This document shows, in pieces, positions 8,491 through 18,137 of a DNA stretch of 64,000 nucleotides. Within the stretch, counting starts at the first letter, position 1. Each line of letters opens with the position of its first letter. The notes beneath the pieces were generated by a model. That model saw only the letters and a list, made by a program, of their open reading frames with translations, ran no database searches and was not told where the DNA came from. Position numbers and translations under genes: made by a program. The stretch spans positions 124,001 through 188,000 of the forward strand of contig JAIUOB010000003.1 of the NCBI GenBank assembly GCA_020161135.1. Direction: 5' to 3'. The stretch comes from Gemmatimonadota bacterium (GTDB lineage Bacteria; Gemmatimonadota; Gemmatimonadetes; Gemmatimonadales; Gemmatimonadaceae).

Positions 8491-8553
8491 GCATTTGGTA
8501 CCTGCACAAACGGCAGGTCGGGCGCGGCACGGGCGTTGCCACCAACTTGTGGC

Positions 8554-11205
8554 ATGATCAATCCCGACCGTCTCACCGTGAAGAGCGCCGAGGCGCTCAA
8601 CGAGGCCGTGGCCCTGGCGCGCGCCGCCGGCAACCCCCTCGTGTACGACCTGCATCTGCTCCTTGCCCTGCTCGACCAGGACGAGGGCATCGTGGTGCCG
8701 GTGCTGCAGCGTGTGGGCGCCAATGTCACCAGCATCCGGACCGCGGCGCAGCAGGAGGCCGCGCGCTACGCCAAGCAGAGCGACGCGCAGCCCAGCTTCT
8801 CGCGCGAACTCACCGGCGTCGTCGATGCCGCCGAACGCGAAGCCAAGGTCCTGGGCGACGAGTATGTCTCGACCGAGCACCTGCTCGTCGCGCTCAGCGA
8901 CGCCAAGGGCACCGACAGCACGCGCCTCCTCACCAGCGCCGGGGCGCACAAGCAGGCGCTGCTTGATGCGCTCAAGCTCGTGCGCGGGGCGCACAAGGTC
9001 ACCGACCAGAGCCCGGAGCAGCAGTACCAGGCGCTGCAGAAGTTCACCCGCGACCTCACCGAGAGCGCCCGCAAGGGCAAGCTCGACCCGGTCATCGGCC
9101 GCGACGAGGAGATCCGGCGCGTCATCCAGGTGCTGTCGCGCCGCACGAAGAACAACCCCGTCCTCATCGGTGAACCGGGCGTGGGCAAGACCGCCATCGC
9201 CGAGGGGCTCGCGCAGCGCATCGTGAGCGGCGACGTCCCCGAGGGACTCAAGAACAAGCAGCTCGTCTCACTCGACCTCGGGGCGCTCATCGCGGGCGCG
9301 AAGTTCCGCGGCGAGTTCGAGGAGCGCCTCAAGGCCGTGCTCAAGGAGATCACGAGCGCCGAAGGCCGCTACGTCGTGTTCATCGACGAGCTGCACACGC
9401 TCGTGGGCGCCGGCAAGGCCGAGGGCAGCATGGACGCCGGCAACATGCTCAAGCCCATGCTCGCGCGCGGCGAGCTGCGCGTCGTGGGCGCCACCACGCT
9501 CGACGAGTATCGCCTGCATGTGGAGAAGGACGCCGCGCTCGAGCGCCGCTTCCAGCCGGTGTTCGTGGGCGAGCCGAGCGTCGAGAGCACGATCGCGATC
9601 CTGCGCGGCCTCAAGGAGCGCTACGAAGCGCACCACGGCGTGCGCATTACCGACGGCGCCATCGTGGCAGCCGCCACCCTGTCGAATCGCTACATCGGCG
9701 ACCGGTTCCTCCCCGACAAGGCCATCGACCTGGTCGACGAAGCCGCCTCACGCCTCCGCATCGAGATCGACTCGGTGCCGCAGGAGATCGACGAGGTGGA
9801 GCGGCGCATCGTGCAACTCGAGATCGAGAAGGCCGCGCTGCAGAAGGAGAGCGACCCCGCGTCACTCGAGCGTCGCCGGGCGCTCGAGAAGGAGCTCGCC
9901 GACAAGAAGGAGCAAGTGGCCGCCATGCGCGCCCAGTGGCAGCAGGAGAAGGACGTGCTGGGCAGCGTTGGGCGCATCAAGCAGGAGATCGAGCAGGCGC
10001 GGTTCGAGGCCGAGGCGGCCACGCGCAGCGGCGACCTCGCGAAGGCCGCCGAGATCCAGTACGGACGCATCCCGCAACTCGAGCGCGACATGGCCACGGC
10101 CGAGTCGAAGCTCGCGAGCCACGGTGGGCGTCCGCAGTTCCTCAAGGAGGAAGTGGCCGCCGACGACATCGCCGAGGTGGTGGCGCGGTGGACCGGTATT
10201 CCGGTCACACGCATGCTCGAGAGCGAGCGCGAGCGGCTCACCAAGCTCGAGGACGTGCTGGCCACGCGGGTCATCGGGCAGCGGGAGGCCGTGAGCGCCG
10301 TGGCGGATGCGGTCCGTCGCTCGCGCGCGGGCCTGCAGGACCCGAACCGGCCCATCGGCAGCTTCATCTTCCTCGGGCCCACGGGCGTGGGCAAGACGGA
10401 GACCGCACGCGCGCTCGCCGAGTTCCTGTTCGACGACGAGCACGCCATGGTGCGCATCGACATGTCGGAGTACATGGAGAAGCACGCCGTCGCGCGCCTC
10501 ATCGGCGCGCCGCCGGGCTACGTGGGCTACGAGGAGGGCGGGCAGCTCACCGAGGCGGTGCGCCGTCGCCCGTACTGCGTCATCCTGTTCGACGAGATCG
10601 AGAAGGCCCACCCCGACGTCTTCAACATCCTCCTGCAATTGCTCGACGACGGACGACTCACGGACTCGCAGGGGCGCACGGTCGACTTCCGCAACGCGGT
10701 GGTCATCATGACGTCGAACGTCGGCAGCCAGCTCATTCTCGAGGCCGACACGGCCGATGCGGCGGCGTGGAGTGCCACCGAGCAACTGGTGCTGCAGTCG
10801 TTGCGGGGCACGTTCAAGCCCGAGTTCCTCAACCGCATCGACGACGTGGTGGTGTTCCATCCGCTCGGACGCGCGGAGCTCGACTTCATCGTCGACATCC
10901 AGCTCGCGCACCTGCGCAAGCTGCTCGGCGAGCGCAAGCTCACACTGCAGCTCACCGATGCGGCGCGCACCCGTCTCGCCGACGAAGGGTACGACCCGGT
11001 GTTCGGCGCGCGGCCACTCAAGCGCGCGGTGCAGCGGCTGCTCCAGAACCCGCTCGCGCGTGCGGTGCTCGAGGGACGGTTCGTCGAGGGCGACGTGATC
11101 GTCGCCGACGTGGCCGAGGGGAGCGACGCGCTGACCTTCCGGCATGGCGACCGGGCCGATGCGGCGGCGGTGCAGGCGATGACGGGCGGCGGGTCGTCGC
11201 AATGA
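8554..11205 (+). CDS. clpB: ATP-dependent disaggregase ClpB
   Basis: ClpB pulls aggregated proteins apart together with DnaK. The start is the ATG at 8554 ([18 protein letters not shown]); the longer frame to 8467 crosses the hairpin. The 883 residues contain the N-domain repeats, AAA1 with Walker A GEPGVGKT (residue 206) and VVFIDELHT, the coiled-coil M domain (from about residue 410), and AAA2 with GPTGVGKTE (residue 608) and [12 protein letters not shown]. These positions match Escherichia coli ClpB closely. I found no CIRCE element; a short dyad ACCTGC/GCAGGT (8500-8518) lies in the leader. Confidence 0.97.
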   Translation: MINPDRLTVKSAEALNEAVALARAAGNPLVYDLHLLLALLDQDEGIVVPVLQRVGANVTSIRTAAQQEAARYAKQSDAQPSFSRELTGVVDAAEREAKVLGDEYVSTEHLLVALSDAKGTDSTRLLTSAGAHKQALLDALKLVRGAHKVTDQSPEQQYQALQKFTRDLTESARKGKLDPVIGRDEEIRRVIQVLSRRTKNNPVLIGEPGVGKTAIAEGLAQRIVSGDVPEGLKNKQLVSLDLGALIAGAKFRGEFEERLKAVLKEITSAEGRYVVFIDELHTLVGAGKAEGSMDAGNMLKPMLARGELRVVGATTLDEYRLHVEKDAALERRFQPVFVGEPSVESTIAILRGLKERYEAHHGVRITDGAIVAAATLSNRYIGDRFLPDKAIDLVDEAASRLRIEIDSVPQEIDEVERRIVQLEIEKAALQKESDPASLERRRALEKELADKKEQVAAMRAQWQQEKDVLGSVGRIKQEIEQARFEAEAATRSGDLAKAAEIQYGRIPQLERDMATAESKLASHGGRPQFLKEEVAADDIAEVVARWTGIPVTRMLESERERLTKLEDVLATRVIGQREAVSAVADAVRRSRAGLQDPNRPIGSFIFLGPTGVGKTETARALAEFLFDDEHAMVRIDMSEYMEKHAVARLIGAPPGYVGYEEGGQLTEAVRRRPYCVILFDEIEKAHPDVFNILLQLLDDGRLTDSQGRTVDFRNAVVIMTSNVGSQLILEADTADAAAWSATEQLVLQSLRGTFKPEFLNRIDDVVVFHPLGRAELDFIVDIQLAHLRKLLGERKLTLQLTDAARTRLADEGYDPVFGARPLKRAVQRLLQNPLARAVLEGRFVEGDVIVADVAEGSDALTFRHGDRADAAAVQAMTGGGSSQ

Positions 11206-11231
11206 GGTGACGGGGCGGCGCACCGGACGTC

Positions 11232-11237
11232 TAGCTT
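11232..11237 (+). promoter_or_regulatory. Possible leaderless -10 element of the GT-C gene
   Basis: TAGCTT ends 5 nt before the ATG at 11243. This supports 11243 over the in-frame GTG at 11207 as the start. Confidence 0.45.
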
Positions 11238-11242
11238 GGGTC

Positions 11243-13147
11243 ATGCTCGATTTGCTCTGGCGCGCCGCACTCCCGACCCTGCTGGTCGGCGCTCTCTATC
11301 CCTTTCTCGGCGCGTGGACCGACTCGGCGCGCCTGCCGACGGCGTGCACCGCGGTGATTGTGGGCGTCGTGGCGTGGCGCACCTGGCCGCACCTTCGGAC
11401 GTCGCGCGGACGCGGGACCGTCGCGGTGGGTCTCGCGATCACGCTGCTCCCGGCGCTCTGGTACGCCACAGAAGGCGATCGCACGGCGTGTGTGATCGCC
11501 GCAGGGCAGGCGCTACTCGGTTGGTCGCTCGCCGGATGGCTGTACCTGCAGCGCGTGCCCGTCGCGCGCGCCCTCGGGGTGGACACGGCGTCGTCGACAG
11601 CGCCGGACGCGCTCTGGGATGCGCCCGTGCCCGCATGGGCGCCCATCGTGCTCGCAGGCGTGGCGTTCACGATTGCGGCGCTTTGTCGGCTGCTGCTCTC
11701 GCCGCGCTGGCTCCTGGGCGGAGATGACGTGATCTATCGTCTCCAGGCGCACTGGATGTGGGAGCCCAACCTGGGTTGGACGGTCCCCGAGGCGCTGCGC
11801 GACAGCTTCCTCATGCGGAAGCTCGCGGTCGGTCCATCGGGGCAGTACTTCGGGCAGTATCCGCCGGGGTGGCCCGCGGTGCTCGCCGTCTTCGAGCGGC
11901 TCGGCGCGCCGTGGCTCGCGATGCCGCTGCTCGCGGCCTTGTCGGCCGTCGGCACCTTTCGACTCGGTCGCCTGCTGTACACGGCGCGCGTCGGCCTCGT
12001 GGCCGCGTGCCTGCTGCTGCTCAACGGCTGGTGGATCATCCAGCACGGCACGTGGATGTCCCACGCCCTGACGCTGCCGTGCGCGCTCTTCACCGCGATC
12101 TGGCTCATCGAGGCGGAGTCCGGCCGCGGGGTGGCGCGTGACCTCCGCTGGCTCGGAGCGGGCTTCCTGATCGCCCTGCTCGCGGCGGCGCGCCCGCTCG
12201 ACGGTGCGGCGCTCGCGTTGACGTTCGGCCTGTGGATGCTGCTACGGGGACGCATGCGTGGCGCGGACATCGCGCGCTGCCTGGTGGTCTCGGCGGTGGG
12301 GGCGGCACCGGTCACGGCGGGGCTCCTCGCCTATCATCACATCACCAACGGTGAGGCCCTGCGCTTCGGCTACGAGGCGATCAACCAGGGCGGCAACGCG
12401 TTGGGCTTCGGCAAGCGCGGCGTGGTGGGGCTCGACAGCACGCTCGCGAGGGTCCCGCGCTTCTTCGACTACACGTGGGTCATCGCGACGCGCACCCTCC
12501 TGCGTCGGATCGCCAGTACCAACCTGACGCTCGCGCCGTACGCGCTGTTCGTCCCGTTGCTGCTGCTGCTCCGTCGCGTGGGGCACACGCCGACCTGGCG
12601 CGTGCTGGGGCCGTTCCTCATCCTGCCGGCGCTGTACTCGCTGTACTGGTACGGCGAGATGCGCTTCCTGCTGGTGCTGATGCCGTTCCTGCTGGTGTGG
12701 ATCGCCGCAGGGCTGGAGCGCGTGCACCGACACGATCGTGCCTTGTCATATCTCGGCCTCACGGCGTTCGTCGTCGGCAGTCTCGGCCTGTTGCCCGTCG
12801 GCCGGTGGGCCAAGCTTCCCATCGAGGAGCCGTTCGGCAACGTGGCGGCGTATCGACAGCCTCGCATGCTGCATGCGCTCGAGCGCATCGACGCCCTGCG
12901 TGCGCAGCACGGGAAGTTGCTGGTGGTCGTGACCGACGGCCCCTGGTTCGACGCGACGATCGATCGCTTCTACCAGTTCAACCTGGGCGGCCTCGACGGC
13001 GATGTGCTGGTGGTGCGCGATCGCGGCGCGGTGGGCAATGCCGAGGCGGTGGACCTGCTTCCCGGACGTACGGTCGTGGCGGTGCGCGACACGGGGCGCG
13101 ACGCCGAACTGGAAATCACCGTACGAGGTCGCGACCCGGCGCGGTGA
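11243..13147 (+). CDS. Multi-pass membrane glycosyltransferase (GT-C / PMT-like fold)
   Basis: This 634-residue integral membrane protein has about a dozen hydrophobic segments and a soluble C-terminal domain of roughly 110 residues (from QPRMLHALERIDALRAQHG). An acidic pair in GGDDVIYRLQAHWMWE sits in the first large loop, where GT-C enzymes keep their catalytic Asp. GT-C enzymes transfer sugars from polyprenyl-phosphate donors on the outer face of the inner membrane. The converging neighbour is a DPM1-like transferase, which could make such a donor, so the two may cooperate. The genes overlap by 32 bp at their 3' ends. The acceptor is unknown. Confidence 0.7.
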   Translation: MLDLLWRAALPTLLVGALYPFLGAWTDSARLPTACTAVIVGVVAWRTWPHLRTSRGRGTVAVGLAITLLPALWYATEGDRTACVIAAGQALLGWSLAGWLYLQRVPVARALGVDTASSTAPDALWDAPVPAWAPIVLAGVAFTIAALCRLLLSPRWLLGGDDVIYRLQAHWMWEPNLGWTVPEALRDSFLMRKLAVGPSGQYFGQYPPGWPAVLAVFERLGAPWLAMPLLAALSAVGTFRLGRLLYTARVGLVAACLLLLNGWWIIQHGTWMSHALTLPCALFTAIWLIEAESGRGVARDLRWLGAGFLIALLAAARPLDGAALALTFGLWMLLRGRMRGADIARCLVVSAVGAAPVTAGLLAYHHITNGEALRFGYEAINQGGNALGFGKRGVVGLDSTLARVPRFFDYTWVIATRTLLRRIASTNLTLAPYALFVPLLLLLRRVGHTPTWRVLGPFLILPALYSLYWYGEMRFLLVLMPFLLVWIAAGLERVHRHDRALSYLGLTAFVVGSLGLLPVGRWAKLPIEEPFGNVAAYRQPRMLHALERIDALRAQHGKLLVVVTDGPWFDATIDRFYQFNLGGLDGDVLVVRDRGAVGNAEAVDLLPGRTVVAVRDTGRDAELEITVRGRDPAR

Positions 13148-13964
13148 CGCGCCCGCGGTAGTCCGGCCGGTCGGCCGCTTCGAGCGCCTCGACGCCCATG
13201 GCCGGCGTACGCCCCCAGTGCCCCGGCGTCGGCAGCAACGTGTCGGGTGGCACGCGAAACGCGCGATCGACGGACGTGAGCAGGTTGAAGTGCACGAGGT
13301 GCCACAGTGCCGCCACGCCGTCGCGCCAATTGATCTTCTTCCCCTGCAGTTGCGTGCGCGGATAGTACGCGATGGGCAGCTCGTGGACGCGCGCACGCGT
13401 CTTGGCGACGTAGGCGGTGAGCTCGACCTCGATGCCGAAGCGTTGCGAGCGCAACTGCATGCCTTGCACGAGGGGTGCGCGGAACACCTTGTAGCAGGTC
13501 TCCATGTCGGTGAGGTAGAGCCCCGACAACATGTTGGAGACGGTCGTGAGAAAGCGGTTGACGAAGTAGTGATACGTGCGGTGCGTCTGCGGCGTGCTCT
13601 TCTTGAAGCGCGAGCCATAGACCACATCCGCCTTGCCGGCGAGGATCGGCTCGAGCAACGACGGGATGTCGAGCGGATCGTACTCGAAGTCCGCGTCCTG
13701 GATCATCACGATGTCGCCGGTGGCCTCGCGGAAGCCACGGATCGCGGCGGCACCCTTGCCCCGGTTCCGGGGCTGTTGCAGCACTCGCATGGCCGGACAC
13801 AGCCCGGCCAGCCGTTCGAGGATCGCCAAGCTGCCGTCGGTCGAGGCGTCGTCCACGAACACGAACTCCCGCTCGACCGGACAGGGCGCACGCAGGAGTC
13901 CGTGCACGACCGCTTCGAGGTGCCGCGCTTCGTTGTAGACCGGGACGACCAGGCTGAGCTTCAT
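13116..13964 (-). CDS. Family 2 glycosyltransferase, dolichyl/polyprenyl-phosphate mannosyltransferase-like
   Basis: The start MKLSLVVPVYNEARHLEAVV gives a normal GT2 N-terminus; the longer upstream frame is a shadow. The 282 residues show FVDDASTDGSLAILERLA, then QPRNRGKGAAAIRGF and IQDADFEYDP (DxD nucleotide-sugar site), and the YYPRTQLQGKKINWRDG region seen in DPM1-type enzymes. It probably charges a polyprenyl-phosphate with a sugar at the cytoplasmic membrane face. It converges with the GT-C gene. Confidence 0.85.
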   Translation of the reverse strand: MKLSLVVPVYNEARHLEAVVHGLLRAPCPVEREFVFVDDASTDGSLAILERLAGLCPAMRVLQQPRNRGKGAAAIRGFREATGDIVMIQDADFEYDPLDIPSLLEPILAGKADVVYGSRFKKSTPQTHRTYHYFVNRFLTTVSNMLSGLYLTDMETCYKVFRAPLVQGMQLRSQRFGIEVELTAYVAKTRARVHELPIAYYPRTQLQGKKINWRDGVAALWHLVHFNLLTSVDRAFRVPPDTLLPTPGHWGRTPAMGVEALEAADRPDYRGRVTAPGRDLVR

Positions 13965-14072
13965 GTGGCGAGTGACGGGGATTGACGAATCTTCATGGAC
14001 GGACGACCGAAGCGACAGGTTGGGCACGCGGGCGGGGCCGCGCGCCCCGTGAGCGAAGGGGGATCGGCATGC

Positions 14073-14078
14073 TAGCTT
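14073..14078 (+). promoter_or_regulatory. Possible leaderless -10 element
   Basis: TAGCTT lies 6 nt before the ATG at 14085, identical to the element before the GT-C gene and before the thioredoxin gene. No Shine-Dalgarno sequence intervenes. Confidence 0.45.
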
Positions 14079-14084
14079 CTGCGC

Positions 14085-15086
14085 ATGCCGATCCGTCCTG
14101 CATTCCACGCCGCGGCCGCATCGCTGCTCCTCATCGTCGCGGCGTGCGGCGGCGCCGACCCCCGAGGGCCGAGCGACCCGGGCAACGGGCCGTCGGCCCC
14201 CACGGGGCCCACGGGACCCTCCGGCACGGAGCCCGTCGGCCCGCTGTCGGTGGGCGTCCCGTACGCCGACCCGCCGGGGTACATCGAGTACATCCCCGGC
14301 GACGCCCCGCTGGTGCTGCTGGCCCCGCATGGCGGCACGCTGTCCCCGGGCACCCTGGCCGACCGGACCTGCAGCGGCTGCGTCACGACCGCCGATCTCA
14401 ATACGCAGGAGCTCGCCCGCGCGATCGCCGACGCGTTTGTCCGGCGCACCGGTCGTCGGCCGCACCTGGTCATCAACCGCCTCCATCGTCGCAAGCTGGA
14501 CGCCAACCGCGACGTGTTGGAGGCGACCGGGGGGACGGTCGCGCTCGAGTCGAGCTGGCGCTGGTGGCACGCGGCGGTCGATTCGTCCCGTAGCCGCATT
14601 GCCGGGAGCGGCGGGCGCGGACTGCTGATCGACCTGCACGGGCACGCGCACGCGGTGCCGCGCATCGAAGTGGGGTACCTGCTGAGCGACGCCGAGTTGC
14701 GGCAGACCGACGCCCAACTCGGCGCGGCGAACGCGATGGTGCGCACGAGTGTCGCGCGCCTCTCGACCGACACGCGCAGTGTGAGCGACCGCGGCGTGGC
14801 GCTGCTGCGTGGCCCGCAGAGCCTGGGCACCCTGCTCGCAGGCGCGGGCTATCCCGCGGTGCCCAGTGCAACCGATCCCGCTCCCAAGGTGGGCGAGGAC
14901 TACTTCAACGGCGGCTACAACACCCAGCGTCACGGCTCACTCAACGGTGGCGCGCTCGACGCCGTGCAGTTCGAGCACAATCTGGCCGGGGTGCGCGACA
15001 CGGACGCCAATCGCACACGTTATGCGGACGCGCTGGCCGCGCTGCTGGTGCCCTGGCTCGAACGCCACTACGGCTGGCGTCCGTGA
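14085..15086 (+). CDS. Lipoprotein related to N-formylglutamate amidohydrolases
   Basis: A signal peptide with lipobox VAAC is followed by a Gly/Pro/Ser/Thr-rich linker and a domain of about 270 residues. The domain has LLAPHGGT, INRLHRRKLDANRD and LIDLHGHAH, which correspond to conserved blocks of the N-formylglutamate amidohydrolase family (PF05013), a zinc-type amidase fold. Being a lipoprotein it would act outside the cytoplasm, so the classic histidine-degradation role is unlikely. A cell-wall or peptide substrate is possible. Its stop overlaps the tadA start by 4 bp. Confidence 0.65.
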   Translation: MPIRPAFHAAAASLLLIVAACGGADPRGPSDPGNGPSAPTGPTGPSGTEPVGPLSVGVPYADPPGYIEYIPGDAPLVLLAPHGGTLSPGTLADRTCSGCVTTADLNTQELARAIADAFVRRTGRRPHLVINRLHRRKLDANRDVLEATGGTVALESSWRWWHAAVDSSRSRIAGSGGRGLLIDLHGHAHAVPRIEVGYLLSDAELRQTDAQLGAANAMVRTSVARLSTDTRSVSDRGVALLRGPQSLGTLLAGAGYPAVPSATDPAPKVGEDYFNGGYNTQRHGSLNGGALDAVQFEHNLAGVRDTDANRTRYADALAALLVPWLERHYGWRP

Positions 15087-15559
15087 CCGTAACCGTGCCC
15101 GTCGCGCCGGTGGTCGCCGCCGCCATGCAGCAGGCGCTCGACGAGGCGCGTGGAGCCGCAGCGGCCGGCGAGGTGCCTGTCGGGGCGGTGCTGATCGAGA
15201 GCGCAACCGGTCGGGTGCTGGCGACGGCGCAGAATCGCATGGTGCGCGACGGGGATGCGACGAGCCATGCGGAGTTGCTCGCCCTCCGCGAGGCGGCCCG
15301 CGTACGCGGCGATCGGGACCTGCGCGACTGCACCCTGGTGGTGACGCTCGAGCCCTGTGCGATGTGCGCCGGTGCCATCGTCCTGGCGCGCGTCGGCACG
15401 CTCGTCTTTGGCGCCTGGGACGACAAGGCGGGCATGTGCGGGAGCGTCGGGGACGTCGTGCGCCACCCCCGCCTCAACCATCGTCCGGCGGTGCAGGGCG
15501 GGGTCGAGGCGGACGCGGCGTCGGCGTTGCTCCGCGACTTCTTCGCCGCGCGTCGCTGA
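15083..15559 (+). CDS. tadA: tRNA adenosine(34) deaminase TadA
   Basis: TadA converts A34 to inosine in tRNA-Arg. The GTG at 15083 overlaps the upstream stop (GTGA). The 158-residue protein has the zinc and catalytic set HAE (H62, E64) and PCAMC (C92, C95), with GEVPVGAVL before it and GAWDDKAGMCGS after it, a TadA hallmark. Coupling to an envelope lipoprotein is odd and may reflect only genome compaction. Confidence 0.94.
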   Translation: MTVTVPVAPVVAAAMQQALDEARGAAAAGEVPVGAVLIESATGRVLATAQNRMVRDGDATSHAELLALREAARVRGDRDLRDCTLVVTLEPCAMCAGAIVLARVGTLVFGAWDDKAGMCGSVGDVVRHPRLNHRPAVQGGVEADAASALLRDFFAARR

Positions 15560-15670
15560 CCGCATAGGCGCCGCGGCCGGGCGCCGGCGACGTACGTCGT
15601 GTGGCGGGTGGACAGGTGCGGCCTTCGGTGGTAACTGGGTGCAGTCACCTCACTCCCCGCACCCACACCC

Positions 15671-16648
15671 ATGTCCCGCCTCCCGCTTCGCACCGTCTCG
15701 CTCCTCGCCACGGTCCTCGCTGCACTGTCCGCCTGTGACCGCGCGGCAGCACCCCCTGCGCCGCCTGTGGCACCCGCCTACCAGGCGGTCTCACTTCTTG
15801 GCGACACGCTGCGCACGCTGCCGTTGTCCGCGGAGACGCGCGCACGGTACCAGGCCCAGCTCGACACAGCGCGCGTGGCCTACGAGCACGCTCCCACCGA
15901 CGTCGACTCGATCATCTGGTATGCACGACGCCTCGGCTACCTCGGCCAGCTTCGCGAGGCCATCGAGGTGTACTCCCGCGGCATCGCGCTGTATCCCGAC
16001 AACCCCTGGCTCTATCGCCACCGCGGACACCGCTACATCTCGGTGCGCGACTTCGACGCGGCGGTGGCCGATCTCGAGAAGGCGAACTCACTGGTGGCCG
16101 GCAAGCCCGACGTTGTCGAGCCGGATGGGCAGCCCAACGCGAAGAACACGCCCATCGGCACGCTCAACTCCAACATCGGCTATCACCTCGCGCTGGCGTA
16201 CTACCTGCAAGGCAAGTTCGACAAGGCCGCCGAGGTGGCGCGCCGCGAGGTGGACGCAGCCAACAACGACGACCGGCGCGTCTCGATGTCGCACTGGCTG
16301 TACATGGCGCTGCGTCGGCAGGGGCAGGACTCCGCCGCCGCCGCCGTCATTGCACCCATGTCGCGCGACATGAACATCATCGAGAACCACGCCTATCACC
16401 GGCTGATGCTGCTGTACAAGGGCGACCTGCCGCCGGACTCGGTGCTCACGGTCGGCCCGACCGGCGAACTGTCGGTGAGTGACGCGTCGGCCGCGTACGG
16501 CGTGGCCAACTGGCACTGGTACAACGGGCGGCAGCCGGAGGCGCTGGCCCTCTGGCGTCGGATCGTCGGGGCGGGGCAGTGGGGCGCGTTCGGCTCCATC
16601 GCCTCCGAGGCGGAGTTGGCGCGAGTGCCTGACGGCCCGGCGCGGTAA
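15671..16648 (+). CDS. TPR-type lipoprotein, function unknown
   Basis: The signal peptide ends at lipobox LSAC, and a short Pro/Ala linker follows. The 325-residue product has helical repeats recognisable as tetratricopeptide units, for example AIEVYSRGIALYPDNPWLY and AVADLEKANSLV, and a later pair around the GYHLALAYYLQGKFDKAAEV segment. Such proteins usually scaffold envelope complexes. No partner is evident; the next gene starts 62 bp downstream and could be cotranscribed. Confidence 0.7.
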   Translation: MSRLPLRTVSLLATVLAALSACDRAAAPPAPPVAPAYQAVSLLGDTLRTLPLSAETRARYQAQLDTARVAYEHAPTDVDSIIWYARRLGYLGQLREAIEVYSRGIALYPDNPWLYRHRGHRYISVRDFDAAVADLEKANSLVAGKPDVVEPDGQPNAKNTPIGTLNSNIGYHLALAYYLQGKFDKAAEVARREVDAANNDDRRVSMSHWLYMALRRQGQDSAAAAVIAPMSRDMNIIENHAYHRLMLLYKGDLPPDSVLTVGPTGELSVSDASAAYGVANWHWYNGRQPEALALWRRIVGAGQWGAFGSIASEAELARVPDGPAR

Positions 16649-16710
16649 AGGCTGACACCGGCCGGCGGGATCCGGCCGTAGGGTGGAGAGGCCCAACCCA
16701 GGAGCTCCTC

Positions 16711-17514
16711 ATGTCGATGGCGACACGCTACGCCGAGGCGGTGCAGGCGCAGTTCGACGCGCAGCCTCTGCCGCAGGCGACAGTGCTCACCGAACGCGAT
16801 CTCGCGCACCTGCCGGCCCCGGTCGCTCGCTACCTGCACCGCACGGGGGCGGTGGGGCGCGAGGTGGTGCACAACTTCCGGGTACGCTTCCACGCCACCA
16901 TGTATCGGCCGGATGGCGCCCCGATGGAGAGCGAGGCGTGGCAGGTGGAGTTCATCGACCGCCCCGCGCGCTTCTTCTTCCTGCGCACGGCCATGCTCGG
17001 CGTGCCGGTGCGCGTCCTGCACGATTACCACGGTGGCGCGGCCCAGATGCAGGTGCGGTTGGCGGGCCTGTTCAATCTCGTCGACGAGCGGGGGGCCACG
17101 TTGTCGCGTGCGGAGACGGTCACGATCCTGAACGACCTCTGCGTGATGGCACCATCCGCGCTGGTCGACCGGCGCTTCACCTGGGATGCCCTCGATGCGC
17201 ACCACGCCATTGTGCATTTCCACAGCGGCGCGCATCGCGTGAGTGCGGTCATGCACTTCGATCAGCACGGCGACCTGGTCAACTTTGTGAGTGACGACCG
17301 CCACGCCCTGCCCGACGACGGCGAACGGTGGAGCACCCCGCTGCGAGACTATCGCACCTTCGACGGGCGTCGCGTGGCCGCCGAGGGCGATGCGCTCTGG
17401 CACTACGCCGACGGGCACCAGCATCGCTACGGGACATTCCGCATCCTCGACATCGCGTGGAACGTCGCGCCGCGCACGGACGAACTCGATCCGGCGGCGG
17501 CGAACGCGCCGTGA
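16711..17514 (+). CDS. DUF6544-like protein
   Basis: A good ribosome site (AGGAG) precedes the ATG. The 267-residue protein has no signal peptide. Its opening with LPAPVARYLHRTGAVGREVV and the later GGAAQMQVRLAGLFNLVDER and LNDLCVMAPSAL blocks resemble the DUF6544/DUF6920 family of proteins of unknown function, often annotated near oxidoreductases. Its stop overlaps the next start by 4 bp. Confidence 0.6.
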   Translation: MSMATRYAEAVQAQFDAQPLPQATVLTERDLAHLPAPVARYLHRTGAVGREVVHNFRVRFHATMYRPDGAPMESEAWQVEFIDRPARFFFLRTAMLGVPVRVLHDYHGGAAQMQVRLAGLFNLVDERGATLSRAETVTILNDLCVMAPSALVDRRFTWDALDAHHAIVHFHSGAHRVSAVMHFDQHGDLVNFVSDDRHALPDDGERWSTPLRDYRTFDGRRVAAEGDALWHYADGHQHRYGTFRILDIAWNVAPRTDELDPAAANAP

Positions 17515-18137
17515 GTGTGACGTTCGCAGCGTCGCTGCGCCTAGGGCGCGTCGCGGTGGCCGTGGGCCTGCTGGTCGTCGGGGCTGCGCCGCTTGCCGGT
17601 CAGGCGCGCGCGCCGGACAGCGTCGTGCGGCGGCCTCTCGAACGCGACACGGTCATCGACGGCGTCCCGTGTGCCGCACACGCGAAGATCCCTGCCGAAT
17701 TCCATCGGGATGGCCGCCTCGCCGGCTGCTTTGTGTCGCGTGGCGTGGCCGTGGGATCCGCCACCCTGCCCGAGGGGACGTGGCTCGATCGCGATCCACG
17801 CGGCGTCGTGACAGGGGCCTGGCCCGCGAAAGAGACGGTCATTGCCGGGCTTCCGTGTCGGGGCGAAGGCTTCAAGGCGTGGCACGTGCGCTTCCACCCC
17901 TCGGGCGCACTCCAGAGCTGCTTCCTGGCTCGCGAGCATCGCGTCGCAGGTATCCCGTGCATGGCAGGCACGTTCCTGCGCGAAGTGCGAAGCGGTGGCA
18001 CGGCGGTCGTCCTCCGCGTCGATGGTTCGCTGGCGCAGTGCGTGGTGGCGCGCGACGGCGTGGTGGACGGCGTGACGCTACGCAAATGGTCGCGCGCCGC
18101 GCGTGACACGACCGGCGCGGTGCGGGTGTTGCCCTAG
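17511..18137 (+). CDS. Secreted protein with cysteine-containing MORN-like repeats
   Basis: The GTG at 17511 overlaps the previous stop. A signal peptide ends near APLAGQA. The mature 185 residues contain a degenerate repeat of the form (I/A)DG-x-PC...FHxxGxLxxCF: IDGVPCAAHAKIPAEFHRDG, then IAGLPCRGEGFKAWHVRFHP, then IAGIPC-like and VDGSLAQC. This is similar in spirit to MORN/YwqK repeats, but with one or two cysteines per unit that could form disulfides. No function can be assigned. Its 3' end overlaps ppk1 by 4 bp (convergent). Confidence 0.6.
   Translation: MSVTFAASLRLGRVAVAVGLLVVGAAPLAGQARAPDSVVRRPLERDTVIDGVPCAAHAKIPAEFHRDGRLAGCFVSRGVAVGSATLPEGTWLDRDPRGVVTGAWPAKETVIAGLPCRGEGFKAWHVRFHPSGALQSCFLAREHRVAGIPCMAGTFLREVRSGGTAVVLRVDGSLAQCVVARDGVVDGVTLRKWSRAARDTTGAVRVLP

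Noticed and set aside
8491..8553. CIRCE-type heat-shock element before clpB
   Set aside because: No TTAGCACTC/GAGTGCTAA pair exists; only a short unrelated dyad is present.
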